Shown in pieces: positions 1-17,034 of a stretch of DNA of 64,000 nucleotides; positions within the stretch are counted from its first letter, which is position 1, and each line of letters begins with the position of its first letter. This stretch comes from Pleurotus djamor (Eukaryota; Basidiomycota; Agaricomycetes; Agaricales; Pleurotaceae), in NCBI GenBank assembly GCA_029747585.1, contig JAPEVF010000065.1, forward strand, positions 1-64,000, read 5' to 3'. Position numbers and translations under genes: made by a program. The notes beneath the pieces were generated by a model. It made no database searches. It was not told the DNA's origin and worked only from the letters and a program-made list of their open reading frames with translations.

Positions 1-59
1 GCCGAATACCACAGGGAGGGACTGTAGAATACCTCTAGGCAGCGAGGGCAAGACATAGT

Positions 60-206
60 TTGGAAATTGAGGAGGAAACTCGGAACGACGAGTCCGATCC
101 TCAAGCTCAAGCCAGACAACGTGAGGAACATTCGAGAACGACCGCAAGATACAAGCGATGTTGCAACGCGTATCGCGTACAACTGCAAAAGACAAACAAA
201 GAGTAA
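60..206 (+). CDS. Possible 3' terminal exon of an unidentified gene
   Basis: Just after a possible splice acceptor (AG at 57-58) there is an open frame of about 48 codons rich in Glu, Arg and Gln, ending at TAA 204-206. It reads like a charged, helical C-terminal tail. The gene would begin outside the window, and the frame would converge with the proteasome gene, whose stop codon lies 9 bp away. I do not recognise the family, and chance is a realistic alternative. Confidence 0.2.
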   Translation: MEIEEETRNDESDPQAQARQREEHSRTTARYKRCCNAYRVQLQKTNKE

Positions 207-214
207 GTAGTAAT

Positions 215-1276
215 TTATTGTGTTTGTGCTCCATAGCCTCTGATACCCTCCGCGAATGACCATGAAGTCTCGAGATGTCGAGACTCGCTAATCGATACAC
301 CGCTAGCTGTGATTGTGGCAATTTGGAACTAGAGTCTCTGTGAGTAAAAACTCCGACCAAGGCAACTATACTCACTTTGTTAAGACTTCGAGCATCACGA
401 TAGAACAGGACCCGCATGCTATTCTCAATGATTTTGATAGCCTCCTCTTCTGTCAAAGTCGTTTCATAACCTTCAACAGCCTTGCGAAGCAAAGGTTGAG
501 CGATCATAGAGCCGTAACCAGTGGCGATGGTGGAAGCCGTGTATGTCGTACCCAATAGGTCGACGTATGACAAGAAGCTAGGTAAAGTAATAAGAATTGT
601 GAGCTCCAAGGCCAAACGAAACGCTCACCTCTTCCCATCCTTGAATCCACCAATAACAAGCGAGTTCCACAAGGGGTTGATCTTCGAACGACGCGCGTAC
701 ATGACATGCGATAGATATTCATGGATCTCAACAGGCCCCAGTCTGTGACCATCTTGCGCGGCAAACTCCTCGGTCACCAACTCATCCAGGAGTTTCTGGA
801 TGTATTGAAAGTCGGACATATCCCCACCAGCACCAATGCAAGTGTGATCGCCAACGGCATGCAGACGCTGGATATCTTTGAATCTAGCGAGCGATCCATA
901 TGATGCTAAGATAGTTCACAGTATATCAGAGAAGACACGCAATAAGAGCACGAAAGGTCAACGTACCAAGGTTGTCAGCGGCCATCATTATCCCATCCTT
1001 GTACTTAATGGCAAGGACGCTCGTGCCAGTCACGATGGGTTGTCTATGGTACTTCAGCACATGGAAGGTTCAGTTGCAAGGTAGCAGACGCACTGTGTTC
1101 GCTGCACACCACCAGCGAAGGCATCAACATCGTGTCTCGGTCGTTGAGCAATAGGGTATGTGCCATACGCGTCGATGGCATCGTTGCGCTGAAGAAAAGA
1201 AAGGTTGACACGTATTATAGCACTTTCATAATGAGAGACATACCGGTTTGCCCCAGTTCGTAGGAAAGTGGTCCAT
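215..1276 (-). CDS. PRE4: 20S proteasome beta subunit, PRE4/PSMB4 family (beta-7 in yeast numbering)
   Basis: Structural, non-catalytic beta subunit of the 20S proteasome core. The start at 1276 begins MDHFPTNWGKP and is followed by at least five short introns. The spliced protein carries the proteasome motifs TGTSVLAIKYKDGIMMAAD and RRSKINPLWNSLVIGG, then SYVDLLGTTYTASTIATGYG and the C-terminal stretch FQIATITASGVSISESRH, ending TQ-stop at 215. The NPLWNSLVIGG signature is typical of PSMB4/Pre4 rather than the catalytic beta subunits. The N-terminal extension before TGTS fits a processed propeptide. Length, about 250 residues, matches the family. The downstream neighbour on the same strand is the first Prp43 gene, whose stop codon is 247 bp upstream of this start. 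No defect was seen. Confidence 0.9.
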
Positions 1277-1523
1277 ATTCGTAGCGTACAAGATCGTAAG
1301 AGGGAGGAACGCTGTAACTGAAGGTGTACGCGTCCAAAGATGACGTAAGCGAGAAAGTGGCTGCTGAAAGGAGCAACGTCGTTCATAGGTCTACGGAACA
1401 CAACATTTCGTTATAAGTATCTACGTTTCTACAGTATGTATGGAGGCCTAGGGCAATAATGGGTAGGAGAGCCCCCCTGTGGATTGTGAACGACAGGGCA
1501 AGGGCGGGTTGATGGCAGCACGA

Positions 1524-4320
<2,797 letters not shown>

Positions 4321-6028
4321 GACGCCGCCGATCCTGAATCAAGAAGAAGTGTAGAGAAGTAGTAAAAGAAGTGGAAGAAGGGTTCAACGAGGAAAACAAT
4401 TTCGCTAACACGTGACGGTCATCATCCCAATGTCCCCCTTTTTTCTTCTTACAGGAGCGTCGTGTCCATCGAACCCTATTCTAAGAGGATCGATTGTCAT
4501 CCTCTCGTCATAGAGGCTGGTACTACAACGAGCCTACATCGAACCTCGCACTCTACGGAACGCCATAGAACGCGGCTTTTGTATCCTCTCTCGGTGCAGC
4601 TGCCGGACGACCCTCCATTCGGTCCCGGCTCCTGTTCATGTCCGATATCTGGTTCCGTCCCATTCAAGTNAGTAGTAACTGCCATCTTTTCCTGTTGTTT
4701 CCTTGACATCATCCACAGGTAATTGTACTAGGGAGACCTGATGCGTCAAGGACGGCTTTAAACATGTGCATGGGTGTAAGTGCACAGAACCGGAACGGTA
4801 TGTTTACTCATATCTTGATGATTAAGTCAAGGAGCGTCTAAGGACATTCATTCAGGTTGCGCTCATCTACATTTGCGATCATGATGATATGCTGCCGATA
4901 ACCAGTATACGTCAATAGTGGTGTGAGCGGTTGAAATTATGAATGGCATGAGGAAATGAGTAGTTTCGCGCGCAGTTAAAGAGCGTACCTGAGGTCGGCG
5001 CTCCGAATCGTGTGGAACTGAGGGATCAAGCAAAAAAGAGGACATGATAAGTCACTGAATAGAAAAACGTCGAATGACTGAATCAAGTAAGTGTTTGGTT
5101 GAGCAGGATGTGTCGAGTGGCGAGGAGACAGGCGCCAGTCACCATGACTGATGTGTTGTCGTCCTAGCAATTGATCAGGAAGCTTTTCCTCTCAAGATAC
5201 GTGGGACGACATGGACATCATACATCATGAGTGGTTCCTGGTGTACCCAGCAACGGCCTCTGTTTTCTGTTCATCAAAGGTTGGTTTCAGCGACCGTGTC
5301 CTTCGCCGACCGCTTGTGATGTTGAAACCTTTTTCGTCCCCCTGCTCGCGGACAATCTGTTCTCTTCTCTTTCCCCCTCCACGACGTCTAACTTTGTCGA
5401 CGGGCCCAGTGTTAGCTGGACCTAGGCTTGGAATTCCGTGCTCATCTCGCCAGATACCTCGGAGCAACTCCCTCCGGCGATATACCGCCTGAGTTTGCCT
5501 TTGTCCCAGTGAGTCACTTCCAAAAGAATCCCACATCGGAGGAAAACTCTGGAAAGGGCCGCTAACAGCATGGGTTTCCACAGGACTCAGAATCAAGAGC
5601 TCTGGCACGACAGGCAAGTATTGCTCAATGCTGAGCTCCTCCAACATGCATACTCATCATCGTCATCGATAGCTTCTAGCCATCGTAATCGCCCAATTCT
5701 TGGCTTGGAGAGGCTGTTTTTGGAGGGTGCGTTTCAAGCTGCACCATGCCGTAACACAGCGTTGTTTTCGGCGATGCGCATCTCATCCCTGAATCCATGT
5801 CTCCGGATTGCTAATTGGCTGGCATCCTCCAGGTCCACAAATCCTTTATGCGCTAGGCGTATATCAGCAGGCCAGGCGCCATTATAAAGTATCCACGAGA
5901 TTCCCCCATCGTGCTGGCTTTTTCTCCCTTTCGCTCTTCCTCCCCTCCAGCGTCATATTCTTTTTCTTTCGTTCTCCCCTTTCATAGCCTGGTGATTGTC
6001 CAAAGGCATCGCATTCGACCTCCCCACG
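4321..6028. other. Intergenic region between divergent genes; weak coding-like fragments only
   Basis: This 1.7-kb gap separates Prp43 copy 1 (minus) from the membrane-protein gene (plus). The longest minus frame, 5225-5647 (140 codons, starting MLEELSIEQY), has a plausible composition but no recognisable domain. On the plus strand at about 4455-4910 there are short open stretches flanked by good splice signals, for example a pyrimidine-rich acceptor ending near 4454 and another at about 4720. They do not assemble into a gene I recognise. One N lies at 4670. A decayed or small lineage-specific gene is possible. Confidence 0.4.
5883..5889 (+). promoter_or_regulatory. Candidate TATA box of the membrane-protein gene
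   Basis: TATAAAG at 5883-5889 lies 140 bases before the ATG at 6029. A pyrimidine-rich stretch (about 5925-5985) lies between them. This is a usual arrangement for a strongly expressed fungal gene. The call rests on motif and position only. Confidence 0.45.
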
Positions 6029-7762
6029 ATGCATTCACCGTGGCTAACTTTCACAACCTTGGTGGTCCAACTTGCTTTCTGCCGAGCCCAAACCTCCAAA
6101 CTCTTTCAATGGCAATTTCAAACACAGTTCTCTGAAGACTTGCCATCGTGTCAAGAACTCACAATAATTGTCAAATCATTCAATGCCGATAACTCAACAC
6201 GTGGAACACCGCCGTATTTTATGAGAGCTTTCGAGGTTGGCGGTGTACCCTCAACGATAGGGATCGGGTCGGAGGAGAATGGTCTGAAGTGGACGGTTGA
6301 TCATCCTGTTGGTGAGTAAATCTTCCGGATCATTGCCGTTCTCTAATCAGCAAGCACATGAAAGGCTCAAAGCTCATGTTGGCCGTCGTCGATGCTAATG
6401 GGAGCTCGGGTGGTGTTCCTCCACGATTGTACACAGTAAACGGTAAGTTTCCATCTGGGTCCGTTAACTTCATTCTAAGCGAGAAACGCGCAGCTGGTCA
6501 GTCAACGTCCTGTATACCGAATCGTCAACAAAATACTTTCACCATCTCCGCCAACATCTCTGATACCGCTCAAACATGCGACCCATGGGGCATGACGATA
6601 ACAGGCGGGATCCGCCCTTACACCGTCACCCTCGCAGCTCTGAACTCTCCCGTAATGACAAACGTCACAATGGGTGCAAACGATGACCGCTTTACCTACA
6701 TCAACCGCGCAGATCCAGGCACTACCCTACTCGGTCAGCTTGCTCCTCTATTCAGTTTCCTGTATCTGTCACTTACATTTCTGCATGACGTATAGCTGCG
6801 GTCAGTGATGTGTGAGTTCGACTCTTCTTCATCTGCTATGAGGCAGTGCAGATAGCTTAATTCATTTACAGGACAGGGAGGTATGCGTCTGGAACAGCTA
6901 CGGTTAAAACGGCAGGTGCGTTGAAAGTTTCAATTCGAGACCCCAGCGGGCGTACTGCGTCTATCCCACGCCGGGTATCCCAGACCATTTAGCTAATTAA
7001 TTTGTCTCTCAAGGTTCGACAAATGTCGATTGCATTGGTCTCGTTACCTCCAGCGGTAACTCCACTGTAATACAACAGCAAATGGAAGAAGCCGCTCGTA
7101 AGGCAGACGATGACCGTCGACGCCGCCAAGTCATTACAGGAGTCTGCGCCGCCGTAGGCGTTATCGCTGGTCTGGCCCTTGCTGCTGCTGCGTACTGGTA
7201 TTACCGCCGCCGGAATCGCCAACGCCAAGAACTCGAAGAAGCTCAACCTCGCAAATTCGAAGACTCCAATGGACATGAACAGTACGTCTCTGCCATTGCA
7301 TTCCCGCACGATGCATCCCCCAGCCATTCGCGATCACCAAAATCCGCCGAACTCTCCGGTTCGTCTGTCGCCCTCATGCACGCCCAATACGCCGACGCCG
7401 CCACCTTTGATCCCTACCAACAAACATCGACCACAGAATCTTCTCGACCTCAGTCAGATTCAACCAGCTCGAGCGGGGCTGGAGCTGGACTTAGTTCACG
7501 TCCTTCATTCGCCGCTTTCCCCACATCCTCACGGCGGTATAATAAAGCTGCTGAAGCCGGATTCAGACCGTCATCTTCGGGCAGTGGATCACAACGTCCC
7601 ATGTCCTCTGATGGATCAAGTCAGGTGGGATCATCATCATATCCACCAACCACCCACTTGCTTGACGACCAACCTGAAATCATCATTCAACATCGAGACG
7701 GCGGACCCACTGTCCGGGAGTTACCGCCACCGTATGCAGATCGTGGACAACGACAAGGTTGA
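6029..7762 (+). CDS. Secreted-type single-pass membrane protein with Ser/Pro-rich cytoplasmic tail (function unknown)
   Basis: The start at 6029 opens with a signal peptide (MHSPWLTFTTLVVQLAFCRA). An ectodomain of roughly 250 residues follows, split by several introns, with scattered N-glycosylation sequons and the segment TCDPWGMTITGGIRPYTV. That CxPWG...GG.xPY pattern recurs in a family of mushroom membrane proteins. Near the end of the ectodomain, glutamines and a charged stretch (EEAARKADDDRRRRQ) precede one transmembrane helix (about 7130-7205, VITGVCAAVGVIAGLALAA), then basic residues and a tail of about 180 residues rich in Ser, Pro and Gly ending at TGA 7760. The arrangement suggests a type I cell-surface protein with the tail in the cytosol. 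No enzymatic motif is visible. Earlier exon borders are approximate. Confidence 0.7.
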
Positions 7763-8148
7763 TTGTGTACTTGACTTTCCTGTTTGCTTTTCTTCTTATC
7801 TGGTATACCTCATGTTGTTGTTACATCACTTTTACCCTCTCTTCCACTTGTTACACGTAGCATAAGTACTCGCTGCTTCAATACATCAATGCTTTTCAAT
7901 GATGGTCGTGAGAAGTATCTTCATCGGAGGGACGTGATGCTCTGCTATCGCTGTCGTCCTTGTTTCACTATGTCAGTACTACATAGAGTAGTGAGCTCCG
8001 TCGTTGAGATTCCCTGAGTTGGATGTCGAATATGCGTTGCCCATTGCTTTATCATTACACGGATCTGGCTATCAAGAAAATACACACATAATACTTGTTT
8101 TCTGGAACATAGACATCATTGCCGCGGTCACATACATCCTTCTACTTC
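7763..8148. other. Intergenic, convergent 3' ends
   Basis: This is the 386-bp gap between the stop of the membrane-protein gene (plus) and the stop of the peroxiredoxin gene (minus). It is pyrimidine-rich just after 7763 and must hold both 3' UTRs. I see nothing else in it. Confidence 0.5.
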
Positions 8149-8965
8149 CTACAACTGCGCTAAAATATTTTCAGCGCTTGTAATGGTAAGCTTGCTAGGG
8201 ATTTCCTCAACGGCTATGGCACTGCAAGTAGAGCCATGCGCAATAATGACGAATCGCTGATAAGAAGACTACGTGAGTAGAGGTATGCAGAATAGACGCA
8301 AGGGAATCTACCTTCGCGCGGGGCGCGCCTAAGAGAGGAGACGCATCGAAGATAAGGCCGAGCTTGCTAACGAACTCTCCCTTGTCATCACTGATGAAGT
8401 GTACGCCTAGCAAGAGCATGTCAGCTAATTTGTAAAGGCTTGTCATCAAGGAATGAACCTGTTCCATTCGGGGCGAGATTCTCCTTCCACGCCCTGTCCT
8501 CAATCAGAATCATAGAGTACTTCCCATGAATGTGAAATCTTACTTCATGACGAAGACATCGTTCACAGCAACCTTGAAAAGCATATATGCGCATTCAGCA
8601 CAGAGATACAACGGCCCAAACAAACTGGGTTACCCACAATGTAAATGTTACTGACGCCCTTGGCCTTGAATTGCTCAAGCTTTTCAATGTAACCTGGAAC
8701 CTGAGCATGACAAGTCCCTGTGAAGGCTCCAGGTACCCCNGACCTATCCAAAGAGTTGTCAACGAGAGCAACTTGAGGACGAAGGCAGCGAGAAACCCAC
8801 AATGAGGCTCGTTCCAGTCAACGTCAGTGGGGCACCGGAGGCGGCGTCGTTCTCTTTGACAGAGACCTCTGGGATTTCCTCGCCTGCTTTGATTTGGGCG
8901 TTGGCGAGAAGCTGGGCGAAAGCAGAGTGCGCTGCCTGAGCAGTACCAGTGATGATGGAAGTCAT
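8149..8965 (-). CDS. Peroxiredoxin, Ahp1/PMP20 (Prx5) type
   Basis: Thiol peroxidase reducing hydrogen and alkyl peroxides. The start at 8965 gives MTSIITGTAQAAHSAFAQ, followed by KAGEEIPEVSVKE. After an intron the active-site segment GVPGAFTGTCHAQVPGY carries the Thr and peroxidatic Cys of the P-x3-T-x2-C motif. Then come EKLEQFKAKGVSNIY, VAVNDVFVMK, AWKENLAP and HFISDDKGEF, and the final exon gives HGSTCSAIAVEE with a second Cys. The protein ends ENILAQL. The final AQL resembles the SQL peroxisomal signal of animal PRDX5, so dual localisation is possible but unproven. The N at 8740 adds one base at the intron acceptor. Removing it restores GVPGAF exactly, so it is treated as a sequencing artefact, not a frameshift. 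Confidence 0.85.
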
Positions 8966-9865
8966 TCCTTGGGATTGTGGTAACGTTTGGATGGGCGACT
9001 CGGATGGCGATGAGAGTTGGGAGAAAGAGTGGCCTGGCTGGTGTCGTGAGTATTGGCTGGAAGGCGTCCTTGTTGATGCACTTCATCGATGACGTCATGA
9101 AAGCAGAGAGGTCAAGTTGTGACACGACTTATTTACAGTGGATAATGCCATGCAAACGTATAAACTCGGCAGTCGGCAGTGAGAGAATTCAAAAATGTTA
9201 GAGGAGATCACGATGCCCTCTGGATTTCCGGTGTCTCAATTTTCTCGAGGGTGTAGCACTGTCGTGGTGATGGGCAAATCCTATTAAGGAACCGTTTGTT
9301 TGTCCATGTTTCCTCACACTGTCCTGTCAGAGTGAAAACGCCTTCAAATGTAGAGCTCGCTACGTCAAAAATTTGGAAATACTTTGGTGGAGAAATCTGC
9401 TCGAAATATGAAAATCTACAGCTTGTACAGAGGACTTTTTAAAATTCGGATTTTTCGCTGAGTTAGCAGATGTAACTCAGCATGAAAATTTACTGAAATC
9501 AATTCCTAAGTACAAGCTGTAGAAAATACAAAAATAAGCAGAACTTACTGCGAAGTCCAAGTGCTGAGACGAGATGCTGAACCGGATTTTCTGAAATACG
9601 ATTCGCGGTAGCAGGGGCTGACAGGGGATCAGGAGTCACAGTTTTAGCCTTCCTGAACGCGTGAATTGAAAGGTTTGCCATCGAAAATTCAGCCTATGCG
9701 GGATTAAAGTGTTATTTTTCGATTTAATCAGGTTTTTGACAAAGAATTGCGAATGAGCGAGGTACTATGAGTTTTTGGCATTGATTGAGGGGGAAAGCTC
9801 GACGGTCATGTTTTCGGGCGCTTCACTCTTAGTCAGCATCACACTTTTGGAACCGCATTTGCCCA
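8966..9865. other. Intergenic, AT-rich, contains a foldback element
   Basis: This is the 900-bp gap between the peroxiredoxin promoter and the 3' end of Prp43 copy 2. The stretch 9350-9760 is noticeably AT-rich compared with its surroundings and contains the inverted-repeat structure listed separately. Open frames here (for example minus 9499-9681) are short and have no recognisable features. Confidence 0.5.
9396..9542. repeat. Nested imperfect palindrome, MITE-like foldback element
   Basis: Three nested stems share one centre. GCTGAGTTA (9457-9465) pairs with TAACTCAGC (9473-9481). TCTACAGCTTGTAC (9415-9428) pairs exactly with 9510-9523. TCTGCT (9396-9401) pairs with AGCAGA (9537-9542). The intervening arms are partly complementary, with mismatches. 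The whole could fold into a hairpin of about 147 nt. The AT-rich content and lack of coding fit a decayed miniature inverted-repeat element, but no target-site duplication was identified. Confidence 0.5.
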
Positions 9866-12608
<2,743 letters not shown>

Positions 12609-13775
12609 AGAGGTCAAACGCTGACGCGGACGGCTGAACGTTCAGGAATGTTTAGACTTTTGAAGCGCTGAGGAGGCTGATGCATGATGCTTCCTTCGAC
12701 TCTCATTTGGGACATGGAAGGTTCGGCCAAGTTACGAAGTGACGCCCACACTTGTTCGCAATAGGGAGATGCGTAGGCCTTAGGGGTTCGAAGGGATCAA
12801 GTTTACACAAACCACTCGCGAGTACCTTGATGTTCATTAAAATGAAGCCCGTGTAATATACATAGGCGTATCCGCATGACTATGCTAGTAGGTTACTCGT
12901 AGCCGTGAGGACGGTACGCTCATATATCCAGGTTGTTGGTCTAATTGAGCTCAAATTGACTCATTGAGCTCTAAGCAGGATTCCTCCTTTCAAAACCCAG
13001 TAAAGTCAACCGTGAAAGCTCGCAAAGAGTGTTTACTGACCGTGACCGGCAGCCGCAGCATAGACAGGCAGCTAGACAATCACATCCCGACGAAGAACCC
13101 AGTAATCGCTGCAATGACGTCATGACTCAATAATGAAGTATTGATAAGAGACAGGGAGCTGAACGCCATGCTCACCGCCAACAATGCACTCCAAGCAGCT
13201 CGCAATCACGTCGATGATAACCATTATTGCATCTCCAATGCAGGCGAATATCCCTTCATGTCACTTGAGCTCTCCCAGAGCTGTCAAGAAAGAACGCGAG
13301 AGGGATACCTGCGAAACAAGAACATATGACACTAGAGTCGTGGAATTATTAGTACATCCTTTGCGCTTCAGGCATTGTGCAGCACCGACCCCATTCTTGA
13401 CGAATAGCTGTATTCCAGAAGAAAGCAACGGTGGATAAAATCAAGGGAGCACTCCCAGCCCCACGCTCTCTTGCTTACACGGTGTTGGATCCTCTGACGT
13501 TGAGTGTTCGCATCGACTGCCAGACCTTCCTTTTACGTCGTCCAGGGCAAGTCGCTAGTCCCGCTGGGGGAAAGGCGGGAGAACACTTCAATCACGTTAG
13601 AAATAAGTACTGACTACGACACAGAGTCCAAGGGAACGACATCTAAAGAGCAGGATGGACAAATGGCAGAAAATAAAGATATACTAGTGCCACCAGCGGC
13701 CTTCACAAGGCGTAAATTGACGACCAAAGGCCAAGAAAATACGTGTGCGAAGGCCAACAAAGCTTGTTGGTGTGA
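12609..13775. other. Intergenic between Prp43 copy 2 and hydrophobin 1
   Basis: This is 1.17 kb with no recognisable gene. Short plus-strand frames (13141-13329, 13184-13438, 13504-13827) have no identifiable motif, and the last overlaps the hydrophobin 3' exon. The region should hold the Prp43 copy 2 promoter and the hydrophobin 3' UTR. Confidence 0.45.
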
Positions 13776-14367
13776 TCACAAGTCGACGTTGATGGGCGTG
13801 CATCCGGTGGCGATCAAGCCGTTCTGAGCAATAAAACTATAAGCACAGGTTATAGATAGCACAAAGAAAGTCACCGACGAAGTTGTTGTTTTGGCAGCAA
13901 ACAGCCTGACTATTGCACTGGCTGTTTCCAAGGAGACCGACTGGCGAACAGGTGACTATTGTGGTATGTGGGATCGGTCAATGAGTAGGAAGAAAGAGGC
14001 ACGACCATATGAAGTATACACACGACCAACGAGGGTGTCAGGTTTGAGGCCCAGAAGGGCTATAAGAAGGATGGCAACATTTTTCACACCAAGAGCATCA
14101 GACTTGACGTCACGAGCCTACAATGGCGGGTCGTTAATTCATCGATCAAACGGGCGACAAGTGGTTTACCTCCTGGACACTGTTGCAGCATTGTTCTATT
14201 GAACCCGATCAGAATACGGCCAGTGAGGTGATGATACCAAAGAAACACTCACGTGGTCCAGTGCCACAACTTGAAGGCGGTTCGGTGCGACGACCTGGGG
14301 CGGCGACCGCGAGGGCAACGACAAAGGCGACGAGGAAGAACAAAGTGGATTGAGAGCGGTGGAACAT
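13776..14367 (-). CDS. Class I hydrophobin (hydrophobin 1)
   Basis: Small secreted amphipathic protein that self-assembles at air-water interfaces and coats hyphae and fruiting bodies. The start at 14367 gives a signal peptide (MFHRSQSTLFFLVAFVVALA). Spliced segments show SSCGTGPQQCCNSVQE, then ALGVKNVAILLIALLGL, then TCSPVGLLGNSQCNSQAVCC, and finally NGLIATGCTPINVDL with the stop at 13776. The eight cysteines follow C-x6-CC-xn-C-x10-C-x5-CC-x12-C-x7, the class I spacing. Four short introns interrupt the gene. The last intron needs the unusual donor GTCGGT to give the expected NNF-NGL junction. The better-looking donor four bases on would break the frame. Flanked by Prp43 copy 2 and beta-tubulin. 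Confidence 0.9.
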
Positions 14368-15191
14368 CTTGCACGATGGTAGTGAAGGTGTAAAGAGGTG
14401 AGTGAGTTGAGTGAGTAGAGAGGTGAAGAGAGAGAAGTAGAGAGAGAGGTAGAAGCGAAAGTGCTCTGAAGAAATCACCCACCAACCTGACCACCTTTTA
14501 TACGATTTCACGAGAGGCTGACCTCGATTCATCGGCGGTTGTAAGTAATTGTTTGGTCGTTTGCCGAGGCGGATAGAGGGCACCATCGAGGCCGTAGTGG
14601 TGTAAGAAGCAAACCAAGGAATTGCGAAGTATTCGTTTGTCAAGTTTAGAGTATGAATGGCGAGTATATCGTGTTGCCGCCCGCCGACGAGACTTTTAAC
14701 GTAAGTAGTTTCACCTACTCATTTATTAGGCGTTCGAATAACCATCCGACGATAGGTTCGAGGACATCGAGCGAATAAGGGTGGCTGGATGTTGACAATG
14801 TTAACAACCATACCCCCGGTTGAAAAAAGGGTGCACTTGGACTTGACTTGCGCAGATCTTTGTCTGACAGTGGAAGAGTAGAAGGACGGCGAAACATCCA
14901 AAGCATTGGGCGAGTTGCACGGAGGTGCTCGATTCAGCCCAATGGCGCAGATGAAATAGGTAATCGCTCCAAAATCGCTCATTCATTTAAAAGACCTTCC
15001 ATGACTGAGAAAAGCCAATGCATTCAAACATCCACGGAGAGAAATAAGGAAAGTACGTAACAAGAAGAGGAATGATGCGTCAATGGGTAACTGAAGGTTG
15101 GTGAACGATGGTGTGAAACGGGAGGATGAAGGAAGGGTAACAAGTACGAATCAGGTTTTTCGACCGAAGACGTCTGATGCTCGAGAACAAT
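14368..15191. other. Hydrophobin 1 promoter and beta-tubulin 3' region
   Basis: This is 824 bp between two minus-strand genes. It holds the TATA box noted above and a GA-rich stretch at about 14395-14460, which on the minus strand is the pyrimidine-rich leader next to the hydrophobin start. Overlapping short frames at 14715-14986 have no recognisable domain. Confidence 0.45.
14495..14502 (-). promoter_or_regulatory. TATA box of hydrophobin 1
   Basis: On the minus strand the sequence reads TATAAAAG, about 130 bases before the hydrophobin ATG. Hydrophobin genes are typically very strongly expressed from TATA promoters, so the position supports the start chosen. Confidence 0.55.
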
Positions 15192-17034
15192 TTACTGCTC
15201 CTCCTCAGGAACCTCCTCTTCGTACTCACCCTCCTCTTCGTCAGCGCTGAAAAATAACATTTAGCACCGCCAAGACAACAGGAACAAAAAAAAACTCACG
15301 TGGCATCTTGGTATTGCTGGTATTCAGCAACAAGATCTTGCATGTTCGATTCAGCTTCGGTGAACTGAGTTTGTTCATTAGACGACACGGCTCCACTAAC
15401 GAGAACATAGGACAAACCTCCATTTCATCCATACCCTCTTGAGTGTACCAATGCAAGAAGGCCTTGCGCTTGAACATGGCCGTGAATTGGTCATTGACAC
15501 GCTTGAACAGTTCTTGGATGGCGGTGGAGTTACCCAAGAAGGTAACGGCCATCTTGCAACCACGAGGAGGAATGTCACACTGAGCAGTGAGGACGTTGTT
15601 AGGAATCCACTCGACGAAGTAAGCCGAGTTCTTGTTCTGGACGTTCTGCATTTGCTCTTCGACTTCTTTCATTGAAACCTTGCCACGGAAGACAGCAGCA
15701 ACCTACAGAGCGGTTTAAAGATAGCAACATGGAAGAAGAGAATGGAGCACACAGTGAGATAGCGGCCATGGCGGGGGTCAGACGCAGCCATCATGTTTTT
15801 GGCGTCGAACATTTGCTGCGTCAGTTCAGGAACGGTGACAGCGCGGTACTGCTGGCTGCCACGAGCAGTGAGGGGAGCAAAGCCGGTCATGAAGAAGTGT
15901 AGACGGGGGAAGGGAACTGAGCGCGGACGTGAGGTGCGATCGTGCTTAAGAGTATCGAGACTTACCCATGTTGACGGCGAGCTTCCTGAGATCGGAGTTG
16001 AGCTGGCCAGGGAATCGTAGACAGGTCGTAATACCAGACATGACGATAGAGATGAGGTGGTTAAGATCGCCATATGTGGGGGTCGTGAGTTTGAGAGTGC
16101 GGAAGCAGATATCGTAGAGGGCTTCGTTATCTATACAGAAGGTCTCGTCGGAGTTCTCAACAAGTTGATGGACGGAGAGGGTGGCGTTGTAAGGCTTGAG
16201 TTGTACAGGGTTAATACGCGTACACACGGACAGATCTTTTGTAAAAGAAAAAAANGACATACCTCAACGACAGTGTCAGAGACCTTGGGACTGGGTACGA
16301 CAGAGTATGTGCACATCATACGATCGGGGTATTCTTCGCGGATCTTCGAGATGAGGAGAGTACCCATACCAGCACCAGTGCCTCCACCAAGAGAATGCGT
16401 GATTTGGAACCCTGGGAGATACGTGAGCACGTGACCGGAAAATGATGGGGATGCATGGGCTACCTTGCAAGCAATCTGTCCCTTCGGCCTCCTTGCGAAC
16501 AACGTCGAGGACGCCATCGACGAGCTCAGCTCCCTCGGTGTAGTCTGGATAGATTCATGACCATCGGGCGCGAAAGGAAAGACAGTGGTGATGGTACTCA
16601 CGACCCTTGGCCCAATTGTTACCAGCACCATTTTGTCCAAAGACAAAGTTGTCCGGTCGAAAAAGGCCTCCCAGAGGACCAGAGCGAACGGAGTCCATGG
16701 TTCCAGGCTCCAGATCGACCAAGACAGCACGAGGAACGTACTTGTTGGCCCCAATCTCGTTGTAGTAGACGGAGATGCGTTCCAACTGGAGGTCGTTGGT
16801 TCCCTTGTAGAGACCATCTGGTTCAATTCCGTGCTCGTCCGAGACTACCTCCCAGAACTTGGCACCTATGGAGAAAGGAGATCAACGACTGAACCACCAT
16901 GGCGAGATTGCATATATCGATTGCATACCGATTTGGTTGCCACACTGTCGCATACGATGATCAGCTTTCGTGTATACGCTCAAAAGGATGCAGAGACTTA
17001 CCTGGCCAGTCTGAAGGTGGACGATTTCACGCAT
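15192..17034 (-). CDS. TUB2: Beta-tubulin
   Basis: Subunit of microtubules. The start at 17034 gives [11 protein letters not shown], interrupted by an early intron, followed by CGNQIG and [16 protein letters not shown]. The GTP-binding loop [12 protein letters not shown] is present. Further landmarks are [61 protein letters not shown] and [19 protein letters not shown], with an acidic tail ending in EEVPEEEQ at 15192. Length of about 445 residues and eight or so short introns are normal for mushroom fungi. By standard numbering residue 167 is Tyr, while 198 is Glu and 200 is Phe. The N at 16255 falls in an intron. It sits between hydrophobins 1 and 2 on the same strand. Confidence 0.95.

Noticed and set aside
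7179..7865. 228-codon frame overlapping the membrane-protein tail
   Set aside because: Shifted frame over the Ser/Pro-rich tail. The other frame contains the transmembrane helix and joins upstream exons.
8149..8965. Peroxiredoxin as a frameshifted pseudogene because of the N at 8740
   Set aside because: Removing the single N gives an exact match to the conserved active-site segment, and similar inserted Ns occur in other intact genes.
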